Origin: Ditylenchus dipsaci
Taxonomy: Eukaryota > Nematoda > Chromadorea > Rhabditida > Anguinidae
Direction of reading: 5' to 3'
Assembly (NCBI GenBank): GCA_004194705.1
Contig: SADC01000089.1
Span: forward strand, 62,001 to 126,000
DNA length: 64,000 nt
Part shown: positions 11,201-22,700 of the stretch, in pieces
Position numbering within the stretch: the stretch's first letter is position 1
How the letters are laid out: each line of letters opens with the position of its first letter
Translations under genes and position numbers: made by a program
The notes under the pieces: generated by a model
The model's database searches: none
The model's input: only the letters and a program-made list of their open reading frames with translations
What the model was told of the DNA's origin: nothing

Positions 11201-13159
11201 GTGTTTTTTTTCAAAATTTGCGAATAAAAACAGTATATTTTTGAAGAGCTTGAAAGCAAAGTTCCTGGCGGTCATTTTAACATATTATGAGCTTGGGGAT
11301 AATAGGAAGATAATATCGCATTACTTGAAAACCTGTGGGTGCTAGCTAAATTTCAATCATGCAAAACTGATAAATTTCTAGACCCTATTTCAGTCAATTA
11401 ATTCGGCTTTGAAGCAAAAACGACCGGCACCATTGTGCTCAGCATATTCTGTTTTACCCGTTGTCACTAATGGGCGCACCAGGGTAACCCGTATCGAGAG
11501 TTGCGCGAATTCAAACAAATATTGAAAAAAATACAATATCACAAAATGTACCAGTTTATTATTTTGAGTGTGGTTTTCAGTGGCTTTCTAAACAAACAGT
11601 CTCACAAATTTCAGCTCAACATATAGCCTGATAAATTTGCTACAAGATTCATAAAAGCGCGTTGATCAAAGCTACATGTGTAGAAAGCTATGGCACATAG
11701 AAATCAAAGTAAGAGAATTCGGAAAATCCGTACATCGAGAAAGAAGTGGTGATTTGTCTTCACTTCACGAATAAAAATGTACTATGCTCACTGTTATTTG
11801 AAAGCTGATATCCTTGCGGTCATTTTGATATAATATGAATGCGGGTGTAGTATGACGATCATGACGCACCACTTGAAAACATGTGGGTATCGAGCTGGAT
11901 TTTGACCATGCACAAGTTCTTACTTCCCGAAGCCGTTTTCACCAACTTCATCAGACATCGAAGGGAAAAGGACCCGCCCCATCGTGTTCAGCGCATTCTG
12001 TTCTACCCGTAGTCGCAATTGAGCGCACCAGGATTTCCCGTGTTAAGAACAACTTTTTGAATTTTTTTCTTAAACATTAGTTTTGAAAGACAGTAAAAAC
12101 TTATGCGTCAACCTAATAGAATGATTACGGTACACACCAAACCGGGTTGGCCAAACTTGCGGACAATATTTTGCGGATGCGTGTTTCCGGACGTGATTTT
12201 GCGGACGGAGCTTTGCGGACGAGGTTTTGCGCCTCAACTTTTGCGGATCAAATCTTGCGGACGCAAGATGTGCGGACGAACATTTGCGGACGAGGGTTCG
12301 CGGACGATATATATAACTAGATCTCTCTCATTCTGAGATATCCTAGACCTCAATCGCAGTCACTCAGTCGCAGTCACATTGCGTCCGAAAATTTTCGTTC
12401 GCAAGTACTGATCGCAAGTACTGAAAAGTCGGTCCGCAAATGTTGTGTCCGCAAATTTTCTCCACAAGCGTTGCGTCCGCAAAATTTTCTCCACAAGTCT
12501 GGCCAGCCCACCAACCTGTTAGCTGTAGACTGTCTTTTCCATAGAGTTTCCATCACTAAATAAGTGCTGAGATTTGCAAAAAAAAGGAAAAAAAAGAGAT
12601 GCGTATGAGATGCGTGGGAACAGTTTTACTAATCAATAATCGGATATATTTTTTGCCCACTTCTGGTTAAAACACGACTTTGAAAGGATGGGGGGAAAGG
12701 GTGGGGCTATGCCTAACTGCCTAATTGTAAGTAACGTCAATATATTTTCTTAGGTGGTGATAAAAGGATCTCGATGCAGACGTGTCGGAAATGTCGCTTT
12801 GAGAAATGCCTTGCGGTTGGAATGAAGTTCGAAAACGTGACAGTATATCAGAGTTGGAAAGAAAGGGGAGCCGTTAAATTATCAATGGAAGCTGATATTG
12901 ACTCAAACAGTGGAAATGTGGCCAACTTTTTCAATTTTCCTAATAGTTCTCCTCCTAATCTCAGTCCAGAACAATGGTGTGTTGAGACTACCAGTACTGA
13001 AATCGCCAGCGGTAGAGTTAAAAGTCAGAAGCTCCTCTGCCGCCGATACTTGAAGCGGCTAGAAGTGGAGAGCCAATATCATCCACCTCTGCTTTGAACC
13101 CTTCCAGACAACCAAAACGTCAGATTGAATCCAGAAAGAGGTCTAAGCCAGAATTAGTT
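8217..13159 (+). CDS. nuclear hormone receptor, DNA-binding domain exons
   Basis: Three exons join with correct phase: 8217-8314 (ends TTTTTCAG|GT), 8676-8821, and 12754-about 13159. The first gives FGAANTCSACTDFFR, the second half of zinc finger 1 including the DNA-reading P-box. The second junction forms a Cys codon (T|GT), giving LCEIKCGDKR and then TCRKCRFEKCLAVGM, the second finger and classic end of the receptor DNA-binding domain. Oddities: the finger-1 start reads NCVIGG where the family has Cys-x-x-Cys, so one zinc ligand looks lost, and about 50 residues separate FFR from finger 2 where about 10-15 are usual. The third exon shifts frame near 13021-13030; one extra A in AAAA would extend it into a basic stretch (RQPKRQIESRKRSKPEL) before donor GTAAGC. 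Introns hold nested MITEs, a giant foldback and a hAT MITE. The true start may be further 5'. Expected role: ligand- or constitutively regulated transcription factor. Confidence 0.88.
8350..8564. mobile_element. pogo-like MITE interrupted by a second one
   Basis: The outer element begins CAGTAGACGCTCTCTATA and ends with the matching AGAGAGCGTGAAGTG before TA. At 8368-8511 an inner element (CAGTCGACTCTCGATTCAAC to CGAGAGTCGACTG) sits between two TAs inside the outer left arm. Inner words are CAACATACACCC and TGTATGTT. Both lie in nuclear receptor intron 1. Confidence 0.85.
8822..9389. other. intron sequence, no structure recognised
   Basis: Part of nuclear receptor intron 2. AT-rich, with short reading frames lacking coding character. 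A small palindrome around AATAGCACCGGTGCTATT near 9116-9133 is the only feature. Confidence 0.4.
9395..9870. repeat. foldback element, about 475 bp
   Basis: Left-arm words GATCTAAACACTAGAGATGA, GTTGACACGTATTTTCAT and GCTATCTTGTAGC recur inverted on the right as ATCTCTAGTGTTTAGATC, TACGTGTCAAC and CTACAAGATAGC. Arms are about 200 bp with mismatches. A related half copy is at 45.52-45.63 kb. Confidence 0.75.
9950..12045. mobile_element. giant foldback element, copy 1 (four-unit architecture)
   Basis: Two arms of nearly 1 kb (9950-10930 and 11080-12045) are almost perfect reverse complements around a 150-bp spacer. The termini read AACACGGGAAACCCTGGTG with the complement ending TTTCCCGTGTT. Each arm is itself a diverged direct duplication: ACCCTGGTGCGC, then CGGGTA.AACAGAAT, appears at about 9960 and again at about 10505. 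The 65-69 aa reading frames at both outer ends are one arm read on opposite strands. No transposase. It lies in nuclear receptor intron 2. Second copy at 18.14-19.99 kb. Confidence 0.88.
12143..12508. mobile_element. hAT-type MITE built from TTGCGGACG words
   Basis: Begins CGGGTTGGCCAAACTTGCGG and ends with the complement ACAAGTCTGGCCAGCC. Flanks are CACCAAAC (left) and CACCAACC (right), seven of eight matching. About nine copies of TGCGGAC point one way in the left half, and CGTCCGCAA-type words point the other way in the right. Confidence 0.7.
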
Positions 13160-13776
13160 GTAAGCTTTCTTGGAGGCAGCAATGTCAGATTTTTTTGCTT
13201 TATAAGAGTTTAAAAAAGTGGTTAGAATGAAAAAAAAATTGATTATTCCTGGACTTTGTCGATTTGTTGAAAGTTGTTGTGAATTATGATCATTTTTTAA
13301 AAGCTATAGATGCAAATTCGGCGATACTAGCGAATACCCCCCCCCTCTAAACCTCACCTTAAAAAAATTGCTGTATCTACCCTTTCAAACAACAAGTTCA
13401 GACTCAGCCCTTAGGCTTGGGGTAGGTCAGCGTACAGAAGTTATGACTAATAAAGAGTTTGCGCACATTTTCGGGGTCTGAGACATACATTTGGGTAGTC
13501 TTTATTTAATTTTCAGAAGGAAAAATTTTTGGAGGGGGTGTGGGGTTTTCGCTACTTTTCGCAAATTCTAATTGGTATTTAAGTAACCGATGAATTTAAA
13601 AATACTTTCCGATGTTAAAAAAGGCTGAACTTCACAATTAGGTTTTTTGACCCCTTTTTTAAAATATGCTAAAATATCCTGTTGTGCAAGAAGAGGGTCG
13701 AGATTAGAGAAAAACACTAAAATTTATCTAACACCGTTTATCAGTTAATATTAAAAGCAAAAGAATTAGTTTACAG
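13160..13776. other. intron sequence with one poly-C end motif
   Basis: Lies between two probable exons. GGCGATACTAGCGAATA followed by C8 at 13319-13346 is the terminus of the poly-C foldback family, here without a visible partner. Nothing else recognised. Confidence 0.45.
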
Positions 13777-16700
13777 GAAAACGTACAAATCTTAGAGCCT
13801 TCCATTCTGCCTATTATTCAACTTTATTTTGGCGAATGGCTGCGCAAATTAAATACATGGTATGCTGAAGAAGGTGAAAGTGTGATACAACACACCGTAG
13901 GTTTTTTATGCATTCGAAGCCTAAAAGGGAGGGTTACCGATCTCGTCCGACTGTTGTCTAGACACAATTACGAAAATTTGAACTGAAAATTTGTTTTAGC
14001 TACTGGACTACTGGACAATATTAGTCAATTCTAATATTAATATCTCTACGGCAGAATTTTGTGGGAATTTTGGAATATCTCAAAAATCTGATTACAGATT
14101 TAGAATCTTCACAAAAGTCGGTCATAGAGACATCAATATCAGAATTGACAAAAAGTGCCTAGAAGTGCGCTGAAAAAATATTCGGGCCCAGCGAAGGTTA
14201 GAACTAGCAACCTAAAATATATGGTTTTGAGCTAAAACTCAAAGTTTAGTGCTCTCGGCTCATACCAGGACATTGTTTTTGAGTCAAAAATCGGGTTGCT
14301 CAACATAATTTACTACATTTTCACAAAAAAATACAACGGTGACGAGTAAAATCAAATCTTTATTCGAGAATTTTGTTAAAATATTTTGAATTTTCGTATT
14401 CATCTCTATACAACAGCCGGACGATATTGGTACAGTCAAACTTAAAAACACCAAAATTTATGGGAATCAGGTCAGGTGTACGTTATATCAGTGGTAATTT
14501 TGACAGAGTTATTATTAAAGGACCGGGCCAGGTTTACGTTATATTGGGGGTGTAAGTTATATCGAAGTTTGACTGTACCCTCCTTTAAATTATAATGCAG
14601 CTACCAGTATTTTCGACGCGAGAAAGGCGGGTCGTGCAGAGTGTTGATTTTATCACAGAATTTCATGCTGAACATGATGGTGCAGGTCCTTTTCGCTCCG
14701 ATTATTGACGAAGTAGGTGAAAAAGGGTTCGGGAGGTGATCTTCGAATAAGGGTACGGAGACCCACAATTTTTTTCCTGCTGCTAAAACTCATGATTCTG
14801 ACACCAGGTTCATGTTTAGCACAGTTGGTTTGCTTCTTAAACTGCACTTTGAATTCCAAAGACACTGTGAAGGTTTTAATTTTGTTCAAGACAATAAATA
14901 TTCAAATTTGAAAGTCAAAAATAATTTCTCTTGAGCGGAATTCAAACTTTCACCGTATCTTTGTAATACAAGGAGCAGCTTTAGAAGCAAATCGATCATG
15001 CTAAATACGATTCCGGTGTCAGAATTATGGGTTTCAGCAGCAGGAGAAAACCCGCTTTTCTCGTGTTAAATAGAGCTAAAAGTTCGAAGCATTATTGAAA
15101 ATATAATGATATACATCACACAAACTTCAGAAAAAAACAACTAATCATATTTTCAATGCTTTATAGAGACCCAATCTAATGAAAAGTGTTAACTAACAAA
15201 TAACACATTTTAGCCAAGACCTTTAGCCAGTATGGATGAGTTCGATCGGTATGAACAGATAATGCTCAAAAAGTTGGAGGACTTCCATAACTCCAATTTT
15301 CTGCAACTGTTTGGGGAATTTGCGGAAGCTGAAAAGGTAATTTAAAGAACCATATTCTTTGCGCGCACTGGCATGTGCAAAATTTGAATTGGCGGGGGAC
15401 ACTTCTCTTTCGTCTATCAATGTACTCTTTCGAGTAATTCAAAACGACTCGAAAGAGTACATTGATAGACGAAAGAGAAGTGTCCCCCGCCAATTCAAAT
15501 TTTGCACATGCCACTATAGTTCGCAATAACATCAAATTTGATGCTGAGCATCAAAATGGATTGGCGTTTTGTTTTTGAAATGAACATCAAAATAACATCA
15601 AAATAGCATCAAAATTTTTGATGCTATTTTGATGCTCTTTGGATGCTTTTTTGATGCTCTCAGAAAATTCACTTTCTAATACATTTTAACATCTTATTTA
15701 GTGATTTAATCCTTACCATCCTGTTCTAAAAACTTGATGTACTGTAACAGTCTCTCACCAGTGCCTTTAGGGGTCTCTTTCTCATGGAAAAGACAATACT
15801 TAAGCAATAATCTGGATCTTCAAAGATTCTTTTAATACAACTTTTTTAACTTTTGCCTATCATTTCAGTCGACTCTCTACATGAGTGACACGTAGGGACC
15901 GGGCTTACCGTCCCTTAAATAAACTGACTTAAAAATGGCAATTTTAGCCAGCCGCAATATTTAAATTTTGCGTATCTTAGACCATTTTTAATACACAATT
16001 TTTGAGATTTTCAGCCATTTGTCCCCTGTGTAGAGCGTTTATAAAATTTTTTGTCACTTATATAGAGGTTATTCTTCAGTAAATTTAAATGAAAACCAAC
16101 CAACCCAAATTTTTGTCCCTTATATAGAAGCCCACTATATAGAGAGTCCACCGTATGACTAAAAGATTTAACTAGTTGTATCCAGGTCTGAGGTAACTAA
16201 CCAAGTACAGACGGATTTTCATAAAGTCTGAGCGAGTCTTGGGTAGCAATGTGAAGTGGTCTAACAAACTATCTTTCTAACTATTAGGTTGTGTAAAAAG
16301 TTTTGACAAAAAGTACGCGGTGAAAATTCAAAAAATATTTTTCCGAAATATGTCTTGAAACGACATTACTAGGGGTAAAATGACACGCTGAGCACGAATC
16401 TGTGCTCAGAAATGCCGTGCGACTTATGAAAAGCTGAGAAAAGAGCCATTTTAACTTCTTACATTTTATTCATTTACACAAGTTAAAACAAATTTATTCA
16501 AAGTAATCCCCACAACAATTAACAACTTTTTCCAACGGATTGGCAACTTTGCCATACCTTTAACAAAAAATGAAGGTTCTTTTCTCTTGAAAAATTCTTT
16601 GACCTCTTTCTTAACTTCGGTTTCACTTTTGAGCATCTTTCCACTGAAATTGTTTGACATCGACAAGAAGAGATGAAAATCGGTTGCTGCAAGGTCCGGC

Positions 16701-19700
16701 GAGCACGGTGGATGAGGCAACACGTTCCATCCAAATTCGGCAAGCTTGCTTTTCACTAATTTAGCAACTAAACAACTTCATTACACTAAATAACATCAAA
16801 GAAAAGTTACCATGCGGACGAGCATTATCATGAAGGAAATTGATTGAAGTTTTATGCGGTCTTTTTTCATCCAAGCCTTTCTTCAAACGATCCAACTGTT
16901 CGTCATAGTAAACGGCATTGATTGTTTGGTTAGGCAGCAGAAACTCATAATAAACTATTCCTATAAATAAACAATCAACTTGATAGACAGTGACATTAAA
17001 AAGACAACCTTCAGAATCCCAGAACACGGAGATTAAGACTTTCTTTGGATGCAATCCTGCTTTTGCTGTGGACTTAGCTTTGCTGCGACTTTTCACCCAT
17101 TGCTTCTTCCGCTTGACATTGCTGTAAAGTATCCACTTTTCGTCGTCAGTAACAATACTGTCCAAGAAAACGCCATCCTTGTGTTTCTTCAGCAATTCAT
17201 CGCATATCTTTAGCCGCTTTTTGATATTCTTCTTTGTCAACTTGTGAGGCACCCATACACCGAACTTTGATTTCTGAAACTTTGAGTTGACCAAAAAGCA
17301 TAAATCAAAACACTTACAAATCCTAGAAGATGAAGGTGATTAGCGATTGTCTTGTTAGAAGCAACATTCATTTGTTCGGCCAATTCACGAGTTGTCAAGC
17401 GATGATTCTCTTCAACCAGTTCCCGAAGTTGTTCATCGTTGAAACTGATTGGACGTCCGCTGCGATCTTCATCGTTTAAGCTATTGTCTCCATTGCTGAA
17501 TCTTTCGTACCTTAACATTACAGATACTGAGCAAAGTAAGCAATAAAAAACCAACCATCGATAAAGAGACCTTTCACTGATTGCTTTATTCCCATAGGCT
17601 TCTCGTATTGCTGCCAAGGCTTGATTTTGATTCTTTCCTGAGACAAAGAGAAACAACAGACTGTGTCGAAGATGTTCACTGATATTTTTCTCTTTCGTCA
17701 TTGATAAGCTCCGAAAATAAGTTAAGAATACAATAAAACAAAGTTGAAAATATCTGTATAACGGGAAATCAAAAGTAACTACCTAAATGGTACTTTTATC
17801 GCCGTTTGATAAGCTTCGAGCCATTTCTGAGCACAGATTCGTGCTCAGCGTGTCATTTTACTCTTAGATATGTCGTTTAAGAGATATTTCGGAAAAATAT
17901 TTCTTGAATTTTCACCGCGTACTTTTTGTCAAAACTTTTTACACAACCTAATACAATCTGAGCTAAACCAATGTAGGCAATCTAAACAAAAACTAACTTT
18001 TGGGGACTCCAGGCTTTTCAACTCTACCAGTCTCCACATACATTAATTTCGTGTGTCACGCACCTCTGCAGAACTCACAATCTCGATTCCATGGCTGATT
18101 ACAAAAAAAACTAATACTACCCAAACAGTCCAGATCAAACAGTCCAGCATAGTACATTTTTATTCGTGAAGTGAAGACAAATCACCACTTCTTTCTCGAT
18201 GTACGGATTTTCCGAATTCTCTTACTTTGATTTCTATGTGCCATAACTTTCTACACATGTAGCTTTGATCAACGCGTTTTTCAGAATCTTGTAGCAAATT
18301 TATCAGGCTTCATGTTGAGCTGAAATTTCTAAGACTGTTTGTTTAGAAAGCCACTGAAAACCACACTCAAAAAAATAAACTCGTACATTTTGTGATATTG
18401 TATTTTTTTCAATATTTGTTTGAATTCGCGCAACTCTCGATACGGGTTACCCTGGTGCGCCCATTAGTGACAACGGGTAAAACAGAATATGCTGAGCACA
18501 ATGGTGCCGGTCGTTTTTGCTTCAAAGCCGAATTAATTGACTGAAATAGGGTCTAGAAATTTATCAGTTTTGCATGATTGAAATTTAGCTAGCACCCACA
18601 GGTTTTCAAGTAATGCGATATTATCTTCCTATTATCCCCAAGCTCATAATATGTTAAAATGACCGCCAGGAACTTTGCTTTCAAGCTCTTCAAAAATATA
18701 CTGTTTTTATTCGCAAATTTTGAAAAAAAAACACCACTTGATTGTCTGCGTGAAGATTTTTTGAATTTTACATTTTTACTTTATACGTACTTATGCTTAT
18801 TCTACTTTTAATTTCTATTCTAGAATTTTTCACTACCTTATAGAACAGTCAATAAGCTACAAAAAGCCGAGACGTGCAGCCAATTTTTCTCTTGAGACAT
18901 TGATAAATACACTTATTATTTAGTAGCTCGAGTAAAAGAAATAAACAAAATCAACAAGCCCAACATTTTGACCGAGGTTTTACTAGCTTTGTAAAAAAAA
19001 TATTGCCACTCGCCTCGGTCTTTTGTAGCTAATTGACTGTTCTATAAGGTAGTGAAAAATTCTAGAATAGAAATTAAAAGTAGAATAAGCATAAGTACGT
19101 ATGAAGTAAAAATGTAAAATTGAAAAAACATTTACGCAGACAAGCAAGTGGTGTTTTTTTTCAAAATTTGCGAATTAAGAAAGTGTATTTTTGAAAAGCT
19201 TGAAAGCAAAGTTCCTGGCGGTCATTTTGACATATTATGAGCTTGGGTGTAATAGGAGATAATAGCGCATTACTTGAAAACCTGTGGGTGCTAGCTAAAT
19301 TTCAATCATGCAAAACTGATAAATTTCTAGACCCTATTTCAGTCAATTAATTCGGCTTTGAAGCAAAAACGACCGGCACCATTGTGCTCAGCACGTTCTG
19401 TTCTACCCGTTGTCACTAATGGGCGCACCAGGGTACCGGGTATCGAGAGTTGCGCGAATTCAAACTAATATTGAAAAAAAATACAATATCACAAAATGTA
19501 CGAGTTTATTTTTTGAGTGTGGTTTTCAGTAGCTTTCTAAACTAACACTCTCGAAAATTTCAGCTCAACATGAAGCCTGATAAATTTGCTACAAGATTCT
19601 GAAAAACGCGTTGATCAAAGTTACATGTGTAGAAAGTTATGGCACATAGAAATCAAAGTAAGAGAATTCGGAAAATCCGTACCTCGAGAAAGAAGTGGTG

Positions 19701-22700
19701 ATTTGTCTTCACTTCACGAATAAAAATCTACTATGCTCATTATTAATTGAAAGCTGATATCCTTGCGGTCATTTTGATATAATATGAATGTGTGTGTAGT
19801 ATGACGATCATGACGTACCACTTGAAAACATGTGAGTATCCAGCTGGATTTTGACCATGCACAAGTTCTTACTTCCCGAAGCCGTTTTCACCAACTTCGT
19901 CAGACATCGAAGGAAAAGGACCCGCCCCATCGTGTTCAGCACATTCTGTTCTACCCGTAGTCGCAATTGAGCGCACCAGCGTTTCCCGTGTTAAAATAGC
20001 ATCAAAACAGCATCAAAATAGCATCAAAATTTTTGATGCTATTTTGATGCTCATATTTTCAAACTCAAAAATTTGAATTTTGATGCTCAGCATCAAATTT
20101 GATGTTATTGAGAACTATACATGCCACTGCGCGCAAAGAATATGGTCCTTTAAGAAGATTTTAAAAAAATTTATACACGTTTTCCCGTAAATTTTAGCTT
20201 CTTGCTTTTATTAAAAAAGGTCGTAAGCGAATCATTACAAAAACTGGTGACAGCTAAATGCTCAAGACTATTTAGTCGGAAAAATTTCTGGTTGTTCTCA
20301 TAATTTTCTAAAGAAAATTTGGCGCTACTGTAATATACCCCCCCCCTCCCCAAAATCGACCTACTGTCATATACCCCCCCCCCCAATAAAAACCGACTTT
20401 TTTAGGGATGGTCAAAAATCATTTTTATACAAAAATTTCGCCATAAAAGACCAGAAAATTGGTTGAGAAACGGTTGAGATCCTTAGAGTATTAATTCTCT
20501 AAGCGTCTAAGGGCACTTTCGAACCCACGAACTTGTAGTGCAGGCATAAGTATCAGTACTTTTCTTGCACCAAGCAGATCGGCGGGGTAGATCCGGCGGG
20601 TTTGCACCTAGGCCTAGCACTTTTTGATTGCTAGGGTAAATTTTTGGATGCCGGGTCTCTGGCCCGGCCTTGTAAAACGAGGGGAAATGCTCTTCAGTGA
20701 AAAAGCAAAGATGTTGAACATAGTTTTGAATGCTGGGGCCTACCGCATAAATTAACTCTGGTATGCATGTTTTTTCAGAGTCACTTTCGAGTGATTTGTG
20801 TCTAAGGTATGTGGGTGTGCGCATCTCAACCCCAAGCAACCAAGCCCCTGCGCCCCGAAGAGGGCGCAGGGGCTTGAGAGTTAGAGATGCGCGCACGCAC
20901 TTACCTTAGACATGATTCCGAGAAGTACACTTGATCATAAAATGCATATAGAGTCTATTTTTGCCACGGCCCGAGTTGAAAAAAATGGTAAAGCAGCTGG
21001 AAAAATTGGCCTCTGTATTATTCCCTTCCCCTTTGAATACAGCCCATAATTCCTTTTAAACTGCCTTTCTGATCCTTTTATGGCAAAATTATTGCATAAA
21101 AATGGTTTTTAGACACTCCGAAAAAAGTCATTTGGGGGGGGGGGGGGGGTTATATGACAGTAGCGTCGAAAAACTCTTATTTTGCAGCAAAAATAATTTC
21201 GAAAATTTTCGTTGTTTTTAAGATTCGACAATTTAGAAACGACTAGCCTCAGACTTTGTATCAATATACAGTGGAGCCTTAAAAATGTTTGTCACTTTGG
21301 AGGAGCATCGCAAAGAAAACAAGCCGAAATGTTCTAAGATTTACATGCACCCCAACCTCTACTTAGACGATGTCTCGCTTAAAAGCTTTTTGGCAGCGAA
21401 AACAGTGTTCGGCATTGGGTTGGCAGCAGGCTAGCTTAGTGAGTAACAACACATAAAGGTAGATTAAACATGTTTAACCTTTCAGCCAAACATGCTTACC
21501 TTTATATCAAAGCCTGCTCCAACAAATCAATCATTTCTATGCCATGGAATCTAGCCACAATGACATTGCTATATTTTGCGCATTGCTATACTTCGCCTAT
21601 CGTGAGTACAGTCAACTCTCAATTTAACGGCACTTGATACAGCGTCATTCTCAATTTAAGGACAGCATTGGCCGATCCCAACCGATTTAACGACAACATA
21701 TAAAATTCGATTTAAAGGGGTGGGGAAGCCATTTAGGTTTAAAAAAGTGGCTTCCGTGGCGCAGTGCGTAAGCGTTTGCGTTTTTTGGACCAAAATAATG
21801 TTGCAGGTTTGATCCAACGTAGTGGCACGCCATTTTTTTGGGCTTGTTCGGCCAGTTCTAGTGGTGATCAGACTTTTTTGACGCAAGATTCGGAATCAGC
21901 GACCCAAATCACCTCTAAAGCTGGTCAAACAAGCCAAAATAAAAAGCATGTCACTACGTGGGATCGAACCTGCAAACCATTTTAGGCTAAAAAATGCGAA
22001 CGCTTACGCCCTGAGCCATAGAGGCCACCTTTTCAAACCTAAACGGCTTTTACTTAGAGCTTCGAATAAAAAATTTCAAAAAAGGACATTTGGGTGAAAA
22101 AAAGGACATTCTGACTATTTTTGAAGTAAAAAGGTCATTTTATACAGTGCCTGTTGCCATTTTGAAGCGAAAGAAAGATTTTGACTAAATTTTCAAAAAT
22201 AAAAAAAGATTTGGGTGCCAAGAAAGGACTAACCTTTTTAAAAAGACGATTCGGAGTCCTCATTTTACCACCCCCCCCCTCCCTTCAACGACAGCTGATA
22301 AATACGGTCCCTTGAGTTGAATCAAGAGCATAGTGGTTACGCCGTCCGTCACCGTCCTAATTTTTTTCATCACCCCTGTATTTTCATCAAATTTTTTTTA
22401 ACGGAACGCTATTTTCATTTTACATCATATAGTCAGTTTTCATTTTTCTACCTTATTTTTGGGTGACCTTCCAGGTTTTCTTTCATTTTTAGTTCAAAAA
22501 AAATAGCCATCCTAATTTCTCCTATTTTTTGAAAATTTTCATGTAAAATTAAGACGGCTTTATTTTTTTGAACTAAATGAGAAAGAAAACCTGGACGGTC
22601 ACCCAAAAATAAGGTAGAAAATAAAAACTGATTTTTTATGTAAAATAAAAAAAGCCTTACTTTGTAAAAAAAATTGAGGAAAATGCAGGACGGCGATAAA

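Larger units (their letters stand above)
15516..20118. mobile_element. element with 10-bp TSD and GATGCT arrays (unclassified or MULE-like)
   Basis: Begins ATAGTTCGCAATAACATC and ends GATGTTATTGAGAACTAT, flanked on both sides by ACATGCCACT (15506-15515 and 20119-20128). Ends carry arrays of GCATCAAAAT and the complement ATTTTGATGC. A 10-bp duplication fits Mutator-like elements better than hAT, but no transposase of its own is visible. Inside it lie a pogo-like MITE, a mariner and the second giant foldback, so it is either a composite or a multiply hit element. Confidence 0.78.
15346..20149. mobile_element. palindromic TTAA-type MITE, split by a 4.6-kb insertion
   Basis: AGAACCATATTCTTTGCGCG at the left and CGCGCAAAGAATATGGTCCT at the right are terminal inverted repeats between TTAA (15342-15345) and TTAA (20150-20153). 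The left 170 bp is almost the entire palindrome, including AATTTGAATTGGCGGGGGAC and its complement. The rest was pushed away by the insertion at 15516-20118. An intact relative lies at 56857-57048. Confidence 0.88.

Noticed and set aside
9901..12080. Two identical 65-69 aa proteins on opposite strands
   Set aside because: They are the same foldback arm read twice. No splice or coding context.
20507..20896. 129-aa minus-strand frame
   Set aside because: Runs straight through the GTCTAAGG hairpin family, whose other copies break the frame.
21128..21146. G17 run as a telomere or G-quadruplex feature
   Set aside because: Poly-C/G runs recur exactly at the ends of one foldback family, so they are explained as part of its terminus.
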